Origin: an uncultured Myxococcales bacterium
GTDB taxonomy: Bacteria > Myxococcota_A > Polyangia > Palsa-1104 > JAEUJZ01
DNA: 40,171 bases
Assembly (NCBI GenBank): GCA_937868485.1
Contig: CALMML010000343.1
Location: 1 to 40,171, forward strand
Direction of reading: 5' to 3'
Part shown: positions 15,642 through 24,158 of the stretch, piece by piece
How the letters are laid out: the number at the start of each line of letters is the position of its first letter
Numbering within the stretch: position 1 is the first letter of the stretch
Notes under the pieces: model-generated
Database searches by the model: none
Told to the model about the DNA's origin: nothing
The model's input: only the letters and a program-made list of their open reading frames with translations
Translations under genes and position numbers: made by a program

Positions 15642-17864
15642 ATGGGGAAAGACCGACGGATTCGCTGGCTGCACCTGTCCGACTTTCATCAGGGCGTCAA
15701 TCGTCTCGACCAGAAAACAGAGGTTCCCGAGCTGCTGCGGCGACTCCAGTCGGACATCGAGATCCTGCATCGCACAGGCGAGATCGATCTGGTGCTGTTT
15801 ACCGGCGATCTGACGCAAAGTGGCGAAAGTAGGCAGTTCGAGGCGCTCGGGACGTTTCTCGATCAGCTTCTGACGAGGCTGCGCGAGCTGGGATCGGATC
15901 CGGTGCTGCTGGCGGTGCCGGGAAACCACGATCTGTCGCGGCCTGATGGCTCGGACTGGGCGGCGGTGGTGTTCGATGCGTGGGAAAAAAACCAGAAGGT
16001 GCGAGACGCGTTCTGGGACAAAGAAGCCAAGAACCACGCGCAGTATCACAAGCCGATCTCGACGGCGTTTGCGAACTATCGAGCGTTTGCCAAGGCGTGG
16101 CTGAAGAAGCATCCGCTGCCGTCGTGGATCGAGGTGCGTTCGACGGGACTTTTGCCGGGTGACTTCGCCGCGACGATCGAAAAGAACGGCGCGAAGCTGA
16201 TGGTGGCGGGCCTAAACTCGGCGTTTTTGCAGCTTGGGGACGGCTATTACCGAGGTCGGCTGGAGCTTCATCCCAACCAGCTGAGCCAGGTGGCGGGACC
16301 GCGCTGGGAAGAGCTGCACGACGCGGCGCTGCTGTTGTCGCATCATCCGCCCGACTGGCTGAGCGAGCGCAGCCTTCAGAGTTATAAGTCGCTGCTGATT
16401 CAGCGAGAGCGGTTTGCGGCGCACTTGTACGGTCACATGCACGAGCCGCAGGTGTCTCAGCACAGCGAAGGCGGCGGCAGCGATCGGTTTCGCATCCAAG
16501 CTGCGTCGCTGTGGAGCCGTGATCGCTTCGGCAAAGACAGTCATGAAACGCGGCTGCATGGCTACAGCGTCGGGCAGATTGACCTCGACGACGGGCTGCT
16601 TCGGCTGTGGCCGCGTGAATACGTCGAAAAGTCAGACGGTGAGTGGCGTTTCGAGCCAGACATCCGTCGCTATTACCTGCAATCCGACGGACAGCTGCAG
16701 CGTCCCATTTCCGTGAAGCGACTGCGTACGCCGCCGGTGGTGGTGCAAGTACCGCCGCTGCCTCCGGCGATCGACAGTGGCTCGCGGGGATCGCCGTCGG
16801 ATCCGCTGCTGAAGGACTCTGATGTCGGGCTTCAGTCGGTGTCGCTCGAACACTACGTGCTGCGTGATCGACTGGAGCGACCGCTTCGGCGCTATCTGCT
16901 CGGGGAAACGCACAATCCGGTGGTGCTGTGGGGCCCGGCGTTTTGCGGGAAAAAGACGCTGCTGCGACGGGTGCTGTCCGATGTGCGCAGCGAAGAAGCG
17001 AAGCGTGGTCGCAAGCCGCTGGAAGTGATGCTCGACTTTGCGAACTTTCGGCTGGAGCAGCGCGAGCATCTCGACGGAGTGCTGCGTGGACTGGGGCTGC
17101 GGATTGCCCGCGCGGTGGCGCAGCGAACCGGCGAGCGCGACTACGCACACTGGGTAAAGACGCGCTTTGAGCAGCACGATCACATCGAGCGCCTGAACTG
17201 GCTGCTCGAGGAAGACATCTTTCCGCGTCTGCAAGCGGGGCTGTCGCTGGTTCTTTTGTCGGCAAACCTGCTGTTGTCGAGTCCTCTTGGGGCGGAGCTG
17301 TTTGGCATGCTGCGTCACTGGGCGGACTGTACGCAGCAGTCGCTGCACCTGTCGTCGGAAGGCGCGCCAAGCTGGCTGGCGCTGCGGCTGGTGACGGTGA
17401 TCTCGACGATGGAATCGCCGCAGGAAGTGGTTCACGGCTCGCAGTTTCTAAACCACGCAGAGCGCATCGACGTCGATGACTTTGGTCGCGACGAAGTGAT
17501 TCGCTTGATTCGCAGCTACGATCGGCTCCCGGGCGCAGAGATTGCCGCCGACGCGCTGATGCAAGTGGTGGGCGGACAGCCAAATCTTTTGCGACGGATT
17601 CTCGACGATGCCAGTCGAGGTGGCGTGCTGAACCTGGATCGGGAATACCTGACGAGGATTTGTCAGCATCACCTGGACTCGGTTCGGCAGTGGATTCGAC
17701 GAAGCGCAGAGCTGGACGACGCCGTGCAGCGGCTGCTTCGAGGGGGCGCGCTATCGGTGGCCGAGCGTCAGCGGCTTCAGAGCAGCGGGCTGATTCGCAA
17801 CACAGCGTCGGGGCTGCGTCTGCGCTATCCACTGTACGAAGACTATCTACGCGAGCAGCGGTAG
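15642..17864 (+). CDS. Calcineurin-like phosphoesterase fused to a degenerate AAA ATPase domain
   Basis: This encodes 740 residues with no signal peptide. Residues 1-~340 are a calcineurin-like metallophosphoesterase with all metal motifs: LSDFHQG (Asp14, His16), TGDLTQSG (Asp56), PGNHD (Asn95, His96), LSHHPPDW (His234/235) and YGHMHEP (His265, His267). A Pro-rich linker spans about 362-395. Residues about 400-690 resemble the ATPase domain of the next gene (AAA_35-like): the P-loop GPAFCGKKT (431-439) is kept, but the Walker B position reads LVLLSANLL instead of hydrophobics followed by Asp-Glu. A short winged-helix-like tail ends the protein. The next gene starts 7 bp after the stop, with its AGGAG overlapping the stop codon, so the two are translated together and probably act together. 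Confidence 0.85.
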   Translation: MGKDRRIRWLHLSDFHQGVNRLDQKTEVPELLRRLQSDIEILHRTGEIDLVLFTGDLTQSGESRQFEALGTFLDQLLTRLRELGSDPVLLAVPGNHDLSRPDGSDWAAVVFDAWEKNQKVRDAFWDKEAKNHAQYHKPISTAFANYRAFAKAWLKKHPLPSWIEVRSTGLLPGDFAATIEKNGAKLMVAGLNSAFLQLGDGYYRGRLELHPNQLSQVAGPRWEELHDAALLLSHHPPDWLSERSLQSYKSLLIQRERFAAHLYGHMHEPQVSQHSEGGGSDRFRIQAASLWSRDRFGKDSHETRLHGYSVGQIDLDDGLLRLWPREYVEKSDGEWRFEPDIRRYYLQSDGQLQRPISVKRLRTPPVVVQVPPLPPAIDSGSRGSPSDPLLKDSDVGLQSVSLEHYVLRDRLERPLRRYLLGETHNPVVLWGPAFCGKKTLLRRVLSDVRSEEAKRGRKPLEVMLDFANFRLEQREHLDGVLRGLGLRIARAVAQRTGERDYAHWVKTRFEQHDHIERLNWLLEEDIFPRLQAGLSLVLLSANLLLSSPLGAELFGMLRHWADCTQQSLHLSSEGAPSWLALRLVTVISTMESPQEVVHGSQFLNHAERIDVDDFGRDEVIRLIRSYDRLPGAEIAADALMQVVGGQPNLLRRILDDASRGGVLNLDREYLTRICQHHLDSVRQWIRRSAELDDAVQRLLRGGALSVAERQRLQSSGLIRNTASGLRLRYPLYEDYLREQR

Positions 17865-17870
17865 GAGCCC

Positions 17871-20783
17871 ATGGCGTCATCGGAAAACATGGCGAAGATG
17901 GCTCCGCTGCCAGCGCGGCGCTTTCATGCAGGTGGCGTGGTGCCGCTGGGACAGGCGTTCTACATCGAGCGCGATGCCGACCAGCGGTTGGTGAGTGAGC
18001 TGCTCCAGGGCCGGCTCTGTTACATTTTGGGCACACGGCAGATTGGCAAGTCGAGCCTGCGGGTTCGCGCCATCACCGAGCTTCGCCGTCAAGGTGCCAA
18101 GGCCGCGAGCCTGAACCTGCAAGGCTTTGGCTTTCCGCCCGAAGCGGAGTGGTATCGCGGGCTCATCCAGCGCGCCGCCAAAGAGCTAGAACTGCCGTTT
18201 TCCGCGTCGGAGTTCTTCGAGCGTCACGCCCACAGCGGTCCGGTTCATCAGTGGACCAGCTTCTTTCACGAGGTGGTGCTACCGAACATTGATGCGCCGG
18301 TGGTGATCTTCTTCGACGAGATCGACACGGTGCTCAGTCCCGACTTTCGCTTTTCGACCGATGCGTTTTTTGCGTCGCTGCGCAGCTTGTACGAAGAGGT
18401 TCGCGGCTCGTTTAGCCACAGGCCGCAGCTTACGTTTTGTCTGATTGGCGTCGCGACGCCCGAAGAGCTCATCAAAGATCCGGTTCGCTCGCCGTTTAAC
18501 CTGGACAACGAGCGGCTGGTGCTCGACGACTTTACGGCGCGTCAGGCCGAAGTGCTGCTGCCTGGTCTGTCGGTGCTGCCCGGTAGTGCGGAAGACTGGC
18601 TGGCGATGGTGATGTCGTGGACCGACGGGCATCCGTACATGACGCAGCGGCTGTGTCAGTATCTCGTCGATCATCCTCGGCCCATTCACGAGCTTCCGGG
18701 CGATGTGACGCGGGCAGCGGTGACGACGCTGTTTCTGTCGGGACACAAAGATCCGAACCTGAGCTTTGCCGAGGCGCAGTTTCAGCACATCAGCGATCAT
18801 CACGAGCGCCACAGCGTGGTGTCGCTGTACCGTCGGATTTACATCGGGGATCGCGTGCTGTATGAGCCGCAAGATCGCCTTCAGTCGCTGCTGCTTCTGT
18901 CGGGAATGGTCAAGCTGCGTCAGGTCGGCGATGAGCGACGGCTGGTGGCGCGAAACCGCATCTTCCGCGAGGTCTTCGGGGCCAAGTGGATTCAAGAGCG
19001 CGATCGCTCGACGCCGGACTGGCTGAGCGACAAGCTGTTTGCGTACTGGGGAAATCAGCGCAGCGCGGCGTTTGCTCTGTCGCGGATTGAGATTGAGCGT
19101 GCGCTCGACTCGATTCCGAAGAGCGGACAGTCGCTGTCGCCGGACTTGGCGGACTTCATCGGTCGCAGCCAGCACGTTCGCGACAAGCAAGAGCGACGGC
19201 AGCGAACCATCTTCGTGATGGCGGTGATTAGCCTTTTGTCGATTCTGCCGTTTGCGATTTATCAGACCTACCGTCGGATTCTCGACAAAAAGGACGCGGA
19301 CAGCAAAGCGGCGGTGCGAGAGTCGCAAGTGAAGCTGCTGCTCGAGTATCGGTCGTATGCGGAAAAGCAGATCGCGAAGCTGAACGAGCGGATCTCGTCG
19401 CTGGAAGAAGAAGTCGGGGATCTGTATGCGGAGCTGCGGTCGGCCAACCTCCAGCTGCGGTCCAAAGAGCGAGAGATCGCGCGGCTTGTGCAGCAGAAGA
19501 TCGAGCCCAATTCGCAGCTGACGGTGCTCCAGCGCAAAAAGCAGGACGTGCAGGTGCGGATCGAGCGGCGGACCAGCGACAAACAGACGATTGTTCTCGA
19601 TCGCGAAGAACACGAGCGGCTGCGTCGCAACATTGACGATCGACTGCGAGAGCTAGAGCCAGAGCCCGCACCGCTGCCGCCGCTGCCCAAAGAAGCGCAA
19701 GCGCTGCACGACGTGATTGCGAGCGTCGCGGGGAAAGTGGACTCGCTGTCGGTGGATGAGTCGATCAAGCTTCGGCGCGCGGTGATGGCGATGTCGAAAG
19801 CGGGGCCTCGGCTGCGGTTTCATCATGTCGCGGAGCCGGGCCTGGTTCACCTGCGGCTGTGTCCGTTTTCACGCAGCATGCCGGGGAAGCCGTTTTTGCT
19901 GGCTGCTTCGTCGATTGGTGTGTCGCTGTGGGATGGTGAAGGTCAGCCTCTTTCCACCGAGTTTGCGATTCCCGAAGGCGGCAAGGTTCGCGCGCTGGCG
20001 ACCAAGTATCGCTGTAGCCAGGTGCTGGTGTCGGTCGATGGCCGCGTGCTCAGCTTCAATGACCAAGGGCAGCTGATGAATCAGGTGCGCAGCGCGCAGC
20101 CGGTTCAGGCAATGACGGCGCTGGTGTCGCCCGATGATGATCCGCCGCAAGGGTTTCCGGTGGTGCTGGGCATTGGTCACTTCGCAGAGCTTCTGTACAT
20201 GCGACAGGGCGTCTATAAGCCGGGGGTTCGGCTGACTCACGTCGATGATGTGACGGCGCTGGACTTGTCGCAGAGCGGTCAGTGGGTTCTGTCGGGCGCG
20301 GGTCGGCGCGTGCTGCTGTGGCAGACGGTGAGCGGCGAGCGGCTGCGATCGCTTCATGAGCATCCCGCCAAGGTGCGAGCGGTGGCGCTGTCTCATGCCA
20401 GTGCGGATTCAGTCGCGGTGTCAGCGGCGGAAGATGGATCCGTGGCGCTGGTCAGCACTGCGACGGGAGAGACGCTGCATTCCCTGACGGGTCATACCGC
20501 TGCGGTGGTGTCGGCAGAGTTTTCCATCGACGGAAACTACATCGTGACGGCCAGTGCGGATCGCTCGGTGCGCGTGTGGTCGCGTCGCGATGGCAGCTTG
20601 GTCTACGGGCTGTTTGGGCTGTCGAAGGTTCCGCTGTCGGCGGAGCTTAGCGCCAACGGCAAGCAGCTCGTCGTGCTTCAGAGCGAAGGTGAAGCGCGGC
20701 TGTACCAAGTGGGCGACGAAGAGTTTGTCTCGGCAGGCTGCAAGCTGCTGCATCCGCTCATCAACACGCCCGGATGTAAGTAA
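17871..20783 (+). CDS. AAA ATPase with transmembrane segment, coiled coil and WD40 domain
   Basis: This encodes 970 residues from ATG 17871. Residues about 18-350 are an AAA_35-like NTPase: AFYIERDADQRL leads to Walker A LGTRQIGKSS (Lys60), then Walker B VVIFFDEID (Asp149, Glu150), LIGVATPEELI and WTDGHPYMTQRLCQ. A single transmembrane helix lies at about 446-465. Residues ~475-620 are a long coiled coil (KLNERISSLEEEVGDLYAEL). Residues ~650-960 form a WD40-type propeller, clearest near 874-915 (GHTAAVVSAEFSIDGNYIV, then SADRSVRVW). The C-terminus has two Cys. NTPases joined to WD40 sensors are known from signalling and conflict systems of multicellular bacteria. Here the likely role is a membrane-tethered sensor that works with the phosphoesterase encoded upstream, which is an inference from gene order and shared homology. 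Confidence 0.85.
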   Translation: MASSENMAKMAPLPARRFHAGGVVPLGQAFYIERDADQRLVSELLQGRLCYILGTRQIGKSSLRVRAITELRRQGAKAASLNLQGFGFPPEAEWYRGLIQRAAKELELPFSASEFFERHAHSGPVHQWTSFFHEVVLPNIDAPVVIFFDEIDTVLSPDFRFSTDAFFASLRSLYEEVRGSFSHRPQLTFCLIGVATPEELIKDPVRSPFNLDNERLVLDDFTARQAEVLLPGLSVLPGSAEDWLAMVMSWTDGHPYMTQRLCQYLVDHPRPIHELPGDVTRAAVTTLFLSGHKDPNLSFAEAQFQHISDHHERHSVVSLYRRIYIGDRVLYEPQDRLQSLLLLSGMVKLRQVGDERRLVARNRIFREVFGAKWIQERDRSTPDWLSDKLFAYWGNQRSAAFALSRIEIERALDSIPKSGQSLSPDLADFIGRSQHVRDKQERRQRTIFVMAVISLLSILPFAIYQTYRRILDKKDADSKAAVRESQVKLLLEYRSYAEKQIAKLNERISSLEEEVGDLYAELRSANLQLRSKEREIARLVQQKIEPNSQLTVLQRKKQDVQVRIERRTSDKQTIVLDREEHERLRRNIDDRLRELEPEPAPLPPLPKEAQALHDVIASVAGKVDSLSVDESIKLRRAVMAMSKAGPRLRFHHVAEPGLVHLRLCPFSRSMPGKPFLLAASSIGVSLWDGEGQPLSTEFAIPEGGKVRALATKYRCSQVLVSVDGRVLSFNDQGQLMNQVRSAQPVQAMTALVSPDDDPPQGFPVVLGIGHFAELLYMRQGVYKPGVRLTHVDDVTALDLSQSGQWVLSGAGRRVLLWQTVSGERLRSLHEHPAKVRAVALSHASADSVAVSAAEDGSVALVSTATGETLHSLTGHTAAVVSAEFSIDGNYIVTASADRSVRVWSRRDGSLVYGLFGLSKVPLSAELSANGKQLVVLQSEGEARLYQVGDEEFVSAGCKLLHPLINTPGCK

Positions 20784-20827
20784 GTTCGCGGCTCGCAGAC
20801 CCAAAAAGCGTGTTACGGGAGACTGCG

Positions 20828-22393
20828 ATGTCGATGCTGGAACAGCTACTGGTGACGCTCGATCGCAAGCGGCCGAAAGCGCCGGGTGCCTCGCGTCAGA
20901 ATCCGTTTCTTGAAGGCAACTTTGCGCCGGTGGGCTACGAAGCCGATACACCGACGCTGGAGCTGAAACAAGGTACGATCCCTTCGTCGCTGCGTGGTGC
21001 GCTGTATCGGATGAGCCCCGCGCCGCGCTTTTCGCCGCCCAATCAGAGCCTGTATCACTGGTTCGACGGCGACGGGATGATTGACGCGTTTTTCTTCGAA
21101 GACGGACGCGTTCATCACAAAAACCGCTGGGTGCGCACCGAAAAGCTGGTCATCGAAGAGCGCGCCGGGCGAGCGCTGTTTGGCGGGCTGCGGGATCTGG
21201 CGACCTCGACGGCGATTGAAGGACTGCTCGGGCTGGGCTTTTCTGCGACGGAGCTGCTCAAGCTCAAAGCGCTGGGGATGCTCGGACGGAAGCCGTCGCC
21301 GGATGTGATTGCGCGGATTGTGCGTGCGATGGATCGCAGCAACACCAGCATTCAGAAGCTGGCGGGACGGCTGCTCACGCTCGTCGAAGGCTCGGGCGCA
21401 CACGAAGTCGATCCCCGCACGCTGGAGACGCTGGGCCGCTTTGACTTCGGCGGGGCGATTGACCTCACCAAAGGCGGCATGCTCGCGCATCCCAAGGTCG
21501 ATCCTCAGACGGGCAGCATCTACACGATGGGCTACTTTGGCGACGCGGGCGGCTTTTGCTACTACGTGTTTGGCCGCGACGGAACGCTGCAAGTGAAGCG
21601 TGAGTTTGAAGCGCCCTATCCGGCGATGATGCACGACTTTAGCGTCACCAAGACGCGCGCGGTCTTCTATCACTTGCCGGCGGTGCTGCACCTGGAAGAT
21701 GTCACCGACCCGAACACGATTCGCTGGGAGCCCTTCCGAGGCAGCCGCATCGGGGTCGTCGATCGCGACAGTCCGAGTGCGCCGCTGCGGTTTTTCCCGG
21801 TGCCGCCGTGCTACGTGTTTCATCCGCTCAATGCATTTGACGACGGAGAATCGGTGGTGCTCGACGTGGTGAAGTACGCGCGACTGCCGCTGTTTGATCC
21901 GACTGAGCAGCAAGAGCCGGTGACGCAAGATGAATCGGTGGTGGGGAAGCTGACGCGGCTGCGGCTGGATCTGCGAACGGGCGAGCTGACCGAGACGCAG
22001 CTTGATGCGACCCTGTGTGAGTTTCCGGTCTGTGATCCGCGCTATGCGATGCGACCGTATCGCTATGGCTGGCTGGCGGCTCGCGTCGGGGAAACCTGCG
22101 GACGAGGTCAGTTTAACGCGCTGGGTTACGCCGATCTTCAGACGGGGACGGTGCGTCATCGCGTGCTCGGACGGTCCAGCTACGTGAGCGAAGTGCTGTT
22201 TGTGCCGCGTGGCCCCGGTGTACCGGAAGGGGACGGCTATCTGCTCGGGACGGTGTTTCACGCCGAGGCTGGTCAGTCGGACTTGGTGATCTGGGATGCG
22301 CAGCAGGTCGATGCGGAGCCGGTGGCGGTGCTTCAGACGCGGCAGCGTGTGCCGTTTGGCTTCCACGGAACGTGGGTGCCGAGCGATTCGTAG
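20828..22393 (+). CDS. Carotenoid cleavage oxygenase family protein
   Basis: This encodes 521 residues. ATG 20828 has GGGAG (20817-20821) at good spacing. It is a member of the RPE65/carotenoid oxygenase family, non-haem iron enzymes that cleave a C=C bond of carotenoids, apocarotenoids or stilbenes. The four iron-ligand histidines can be placed: AHPKVDP (His221), MMHDFSVT (His269), VFHPLNAFDDG (His332) and FHGTWVP (His513). LRGALYRMSPAPRF and HWFDGDGMIDAF are the expected N-terminal blade motifs. An insertion of about 60 residues with Leu-rich helices (about 115-180) sits near the region that forms the membrane-dipping patch and tunnel in relatives. The gene follows the AAA/WD40 gene by 44 bp and may be cotranscribed. 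No carotenoid biosynthesis gene is nearby, so the substrate is unknown. Confidence 0.9.
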   Translation: MSMLEQLLVTLDRKRPKAPGASRQNPFLEGNFAPVGYEADTPTLELKQGTIPSSLRGALYRMSPAPRFSPPNQSLYHWFDGDGMIDAFFFEDGRVHHKNRWVRTEKLVIEERAGRALFGGLRDLATSTAIEGLLGLGFSATELLKLKALGMLGRKPSPDVIARIVRAMDRSNTSIQKLAGRLLTLVEGSGAHEVDPRTLETLGRFDFGGAIDLTKGGMLAHPKVDPQTGSIYTMGYFGDAGGFCYYVFGRDGTLQVKREFEAPYPAMMHDFSVTKTRAVFYHLPAVLHLEDVTDPNTIRWEPFRGSRIGVVDRDSPSAPLRFFPVPPCYVFHPLNAFDDGESVVLDVVKYARLPLFDPTEQQEPVTQDESVVGKLTRLRLDLRTGELTETQLDATLCEFPVCDPRYAMRPYRYGWLAARVGETCGRGQFNALGYADLQTGTVRHRVLGRSSYVSEVLFVPRGPGVPEGDGYLLGTVFHAEAGQSDLVIWDAQQVDAEPVAVLQTRQRVPFGFHGTWVPSDS

Positions 22394-22396
22394 CGC

Positions 22397-24064
22397 TTAC
22401 GGAGGCGGTGCTCCCGACGGTGGGCCCATCGGTCCTGGGTCGTAGCCAAAGTCATCGCTTGGACGGCTGCGGCTCTGCACGTTGCTGATCAGCACACCCA
22501 GGGCCATGTCCACGAGCGGCTTGGGCACATAGAGCTGATACTGGCTGCTCGAGCCTCCGTCGAACGCGGCGGCTGACACGATCTCTGCACCTTGCGGCAG
22601 CGGCACGCCGAGCGGTCGTCCCGTCTGCTTTTCGAGCGTTTCCAAGATCCGCTTGAGATCCACGTCGATGTACGCGCTGCCACCCGCCGGGAATCGCTTG
22701 GTGGCTTCCGTCGGAAACGCGCCCTTGCCGGTCATCAGCGCATTGACGGCTGCATCGACGCTGTCGCCCATCGCAAACAGCAGATAGTTGCCGACCTGCG
22801 CGACCTCCATCTTCATGTTGGACAGCTTGTTGAACATCTCCTGCGCTTGCTGCAGGTCCGGCTTCACGATCTTGTAGCTGTATTCGTAGCGATCCACCGG
22901 CCAGCCATGCAGCTTGCGAACGGCGGGAGTGCTGCTGCTCTGCATCTCGATGCCGAGCTTTTCCCATGACTTCTTTGCTTCTGGGCCTTGCAGCAGCTTG
23001 AAGCCATTTTTCATCGCCTGCATCGCAGCTTTTCCGTCGTCGACCTTCATGATCGAGGTCATCTGCACAAACTGCTCGCCTCCGATCGTCACCGACGCAG
23101 CCGTCGACATCTTGCTGCCAGCCTTCTGCCACTCGCGCAGCACCGTCTGCATCGCTTCCTTGAGCGGCGGCTGCGACTCAAACATCGGCGCGTAGGTCCG
23201 CATGTAGAAGTCCATAAACTTCTGCATGTCGCGGGTGTTCCACTGAACCCGAAGGTGCGCAGGCGGCAAAAACGACACGAGATCCGGCACCGCATGCGGC
23301 TGGCTCCTCGGCGTCTGCACTTTCTGCTCGGCCACGACCGATAGCTCCAGCGCTTTGTCCGTCAGGTTGGCACCGATGGCCGCTGACTGTAGCTCCGTCA
23401 TCGCATCGACGATCTGGCCAAACAGCTTGGATACGCTCTCTTGCGTGCCTGGAAGCTGCTGCTGCTGTCCCGCTGCGCTCGCTTTGTTCAGCAGGTCGCG
23501 CAGGGTCTGACCATGCTTTTGCATGATCGGGTCCAGGTACGCATAGAGAACCACATCGAACGGACTCGGCGCTGCAGCCAGCTTGAGCAGCGGCTCTTTC
23601 TGCGTGGTCAGCTTGGCCTGCGTCGCGGCATTGAGCGCAAACAGCGTTCCACCCGGAACCTCCATGCGCTGCGAATCAGGGAACGCACGGCTTAGCTCTT
23701 GGGCGCGATCGCTGGCCGTCGCAATCGGTAGGATCATCGCCGACGGAGCTGCGAGTGCTGGCTTGTCCTGCGGATCCCACAGGTACAGCGATGCAACGCC
23801 ACCTGGCTTGAGATCCGTTGGACTCAGTCCCATCGAAAGCAGCAGCGGCTGTGTCAGGGGACCAAACAGCCGACCAGCCAGCGCTGCCGGATCTTTGATC
23901 TTTGCGTAACCCCACAGGTCTTTGGACGCTGGCTCACTGAGCGTGGGAATCGCCAGCGGTGCGGGCTGACTCTGCGGCAGGCTGGGCGGCTTTTTGCCAC
24001 CACTACAGCCGAACAGCAGGGCCGAAGCCAAAACGACAGACGGGACGGAACGGGCAATCTGCAT
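22397..24064 (-). CDS. Large lipoprotein of unknown function
   Basis: This encodes 555 residues. ATG 24064 is preceded by GAGGAA at good spacing and begins a signal peptide with lipobox LLFGC (Cys20); the frame is open 17 codons further but without support. Residues about 45-520 form a mixed alpha/beta protein without Cys, with a Gln-rich loop (AAGQQQQLPG) and a Pro-rich C-terminal tail (PPSGAPPP). It recalls large myxobacterial lipoproteins that carry repeated alpha/beta units, but no named domain is evident. It converges with the carotenoid oxygenase gene (3 bp between the stops) and diverges from the subtilase gene across 94 bp. Confidence 0.7.
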   Translation of the reverse strand: MQIARSVPSVVLASALLFGCSGGKKPPSLPQSQPAPLAIPTLSEPASKDLWGYAKIKDPAALAGRLFGPLTQPLLLSMGLSPTDLKPGGVASLYLWDPQDKPALAAPSAMILPIATASDRAQELSRAFPDSQRMEVPGGTLFALNAATQAKLTTQKEPLLKLAAAPSPFDVVLYAYLDPIMQKHGQTLRDLLNKASAAGQQQQLPGTQESVSKLFGQIVDAMTELQSAAIGANLTDKALELSVVAEQKVQTPRSQPHAVPDLVSFLPPAHLRVQWNTRDMQKFMDFYMRTYAPMFESQPPLKEAMQTVLREWQKAGSKMSTAASVTIGGEQFVQMTSIMKVDDGKAAMQAMKNGFKLLQGPEAKKSWEKLGIEMQSSSTPAVRKLHGWPVDRYEYSYKIVKPDLQQAQEMFNKLSNMKMEVAQVGNYLLFAMGDSVDAAVNALMTGKGAFPTEATKRFPAGGSAYIDVDLKRILETLEKQTGRPLGVPLPQGAEIVSAAAFDGGSSSQYQLYVPKPLVDMALGVLISNVQSRSRPSDDFGYDPGPMGPPSGAPPP

Positions 24065-24158
24065 GGGTTCCTCGCGTGCGGCCACTGTAGCAGGGCTTTT
24101 CGCTTCCGCTGCCAACTTCCCGCGATCAGGGCCCGCTGTCGTCGTGTTATGCAGCGCT

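Noticed and set aside
15799-18036. 745-codon open frame antisense to the phosphoesterase-AAA gene
   Set aside because: The translation is Ala/Ser/Pro/Arg-rich and low in complexity, and the plus strand carries a convincing multi-domain protein.
20846-22366. 506-codon open frame antisense to the carotenoid oxygenase
   Set aside because: Arg/His/Gln-rich shadow of a gene that keeps all iron-ligand histidines.
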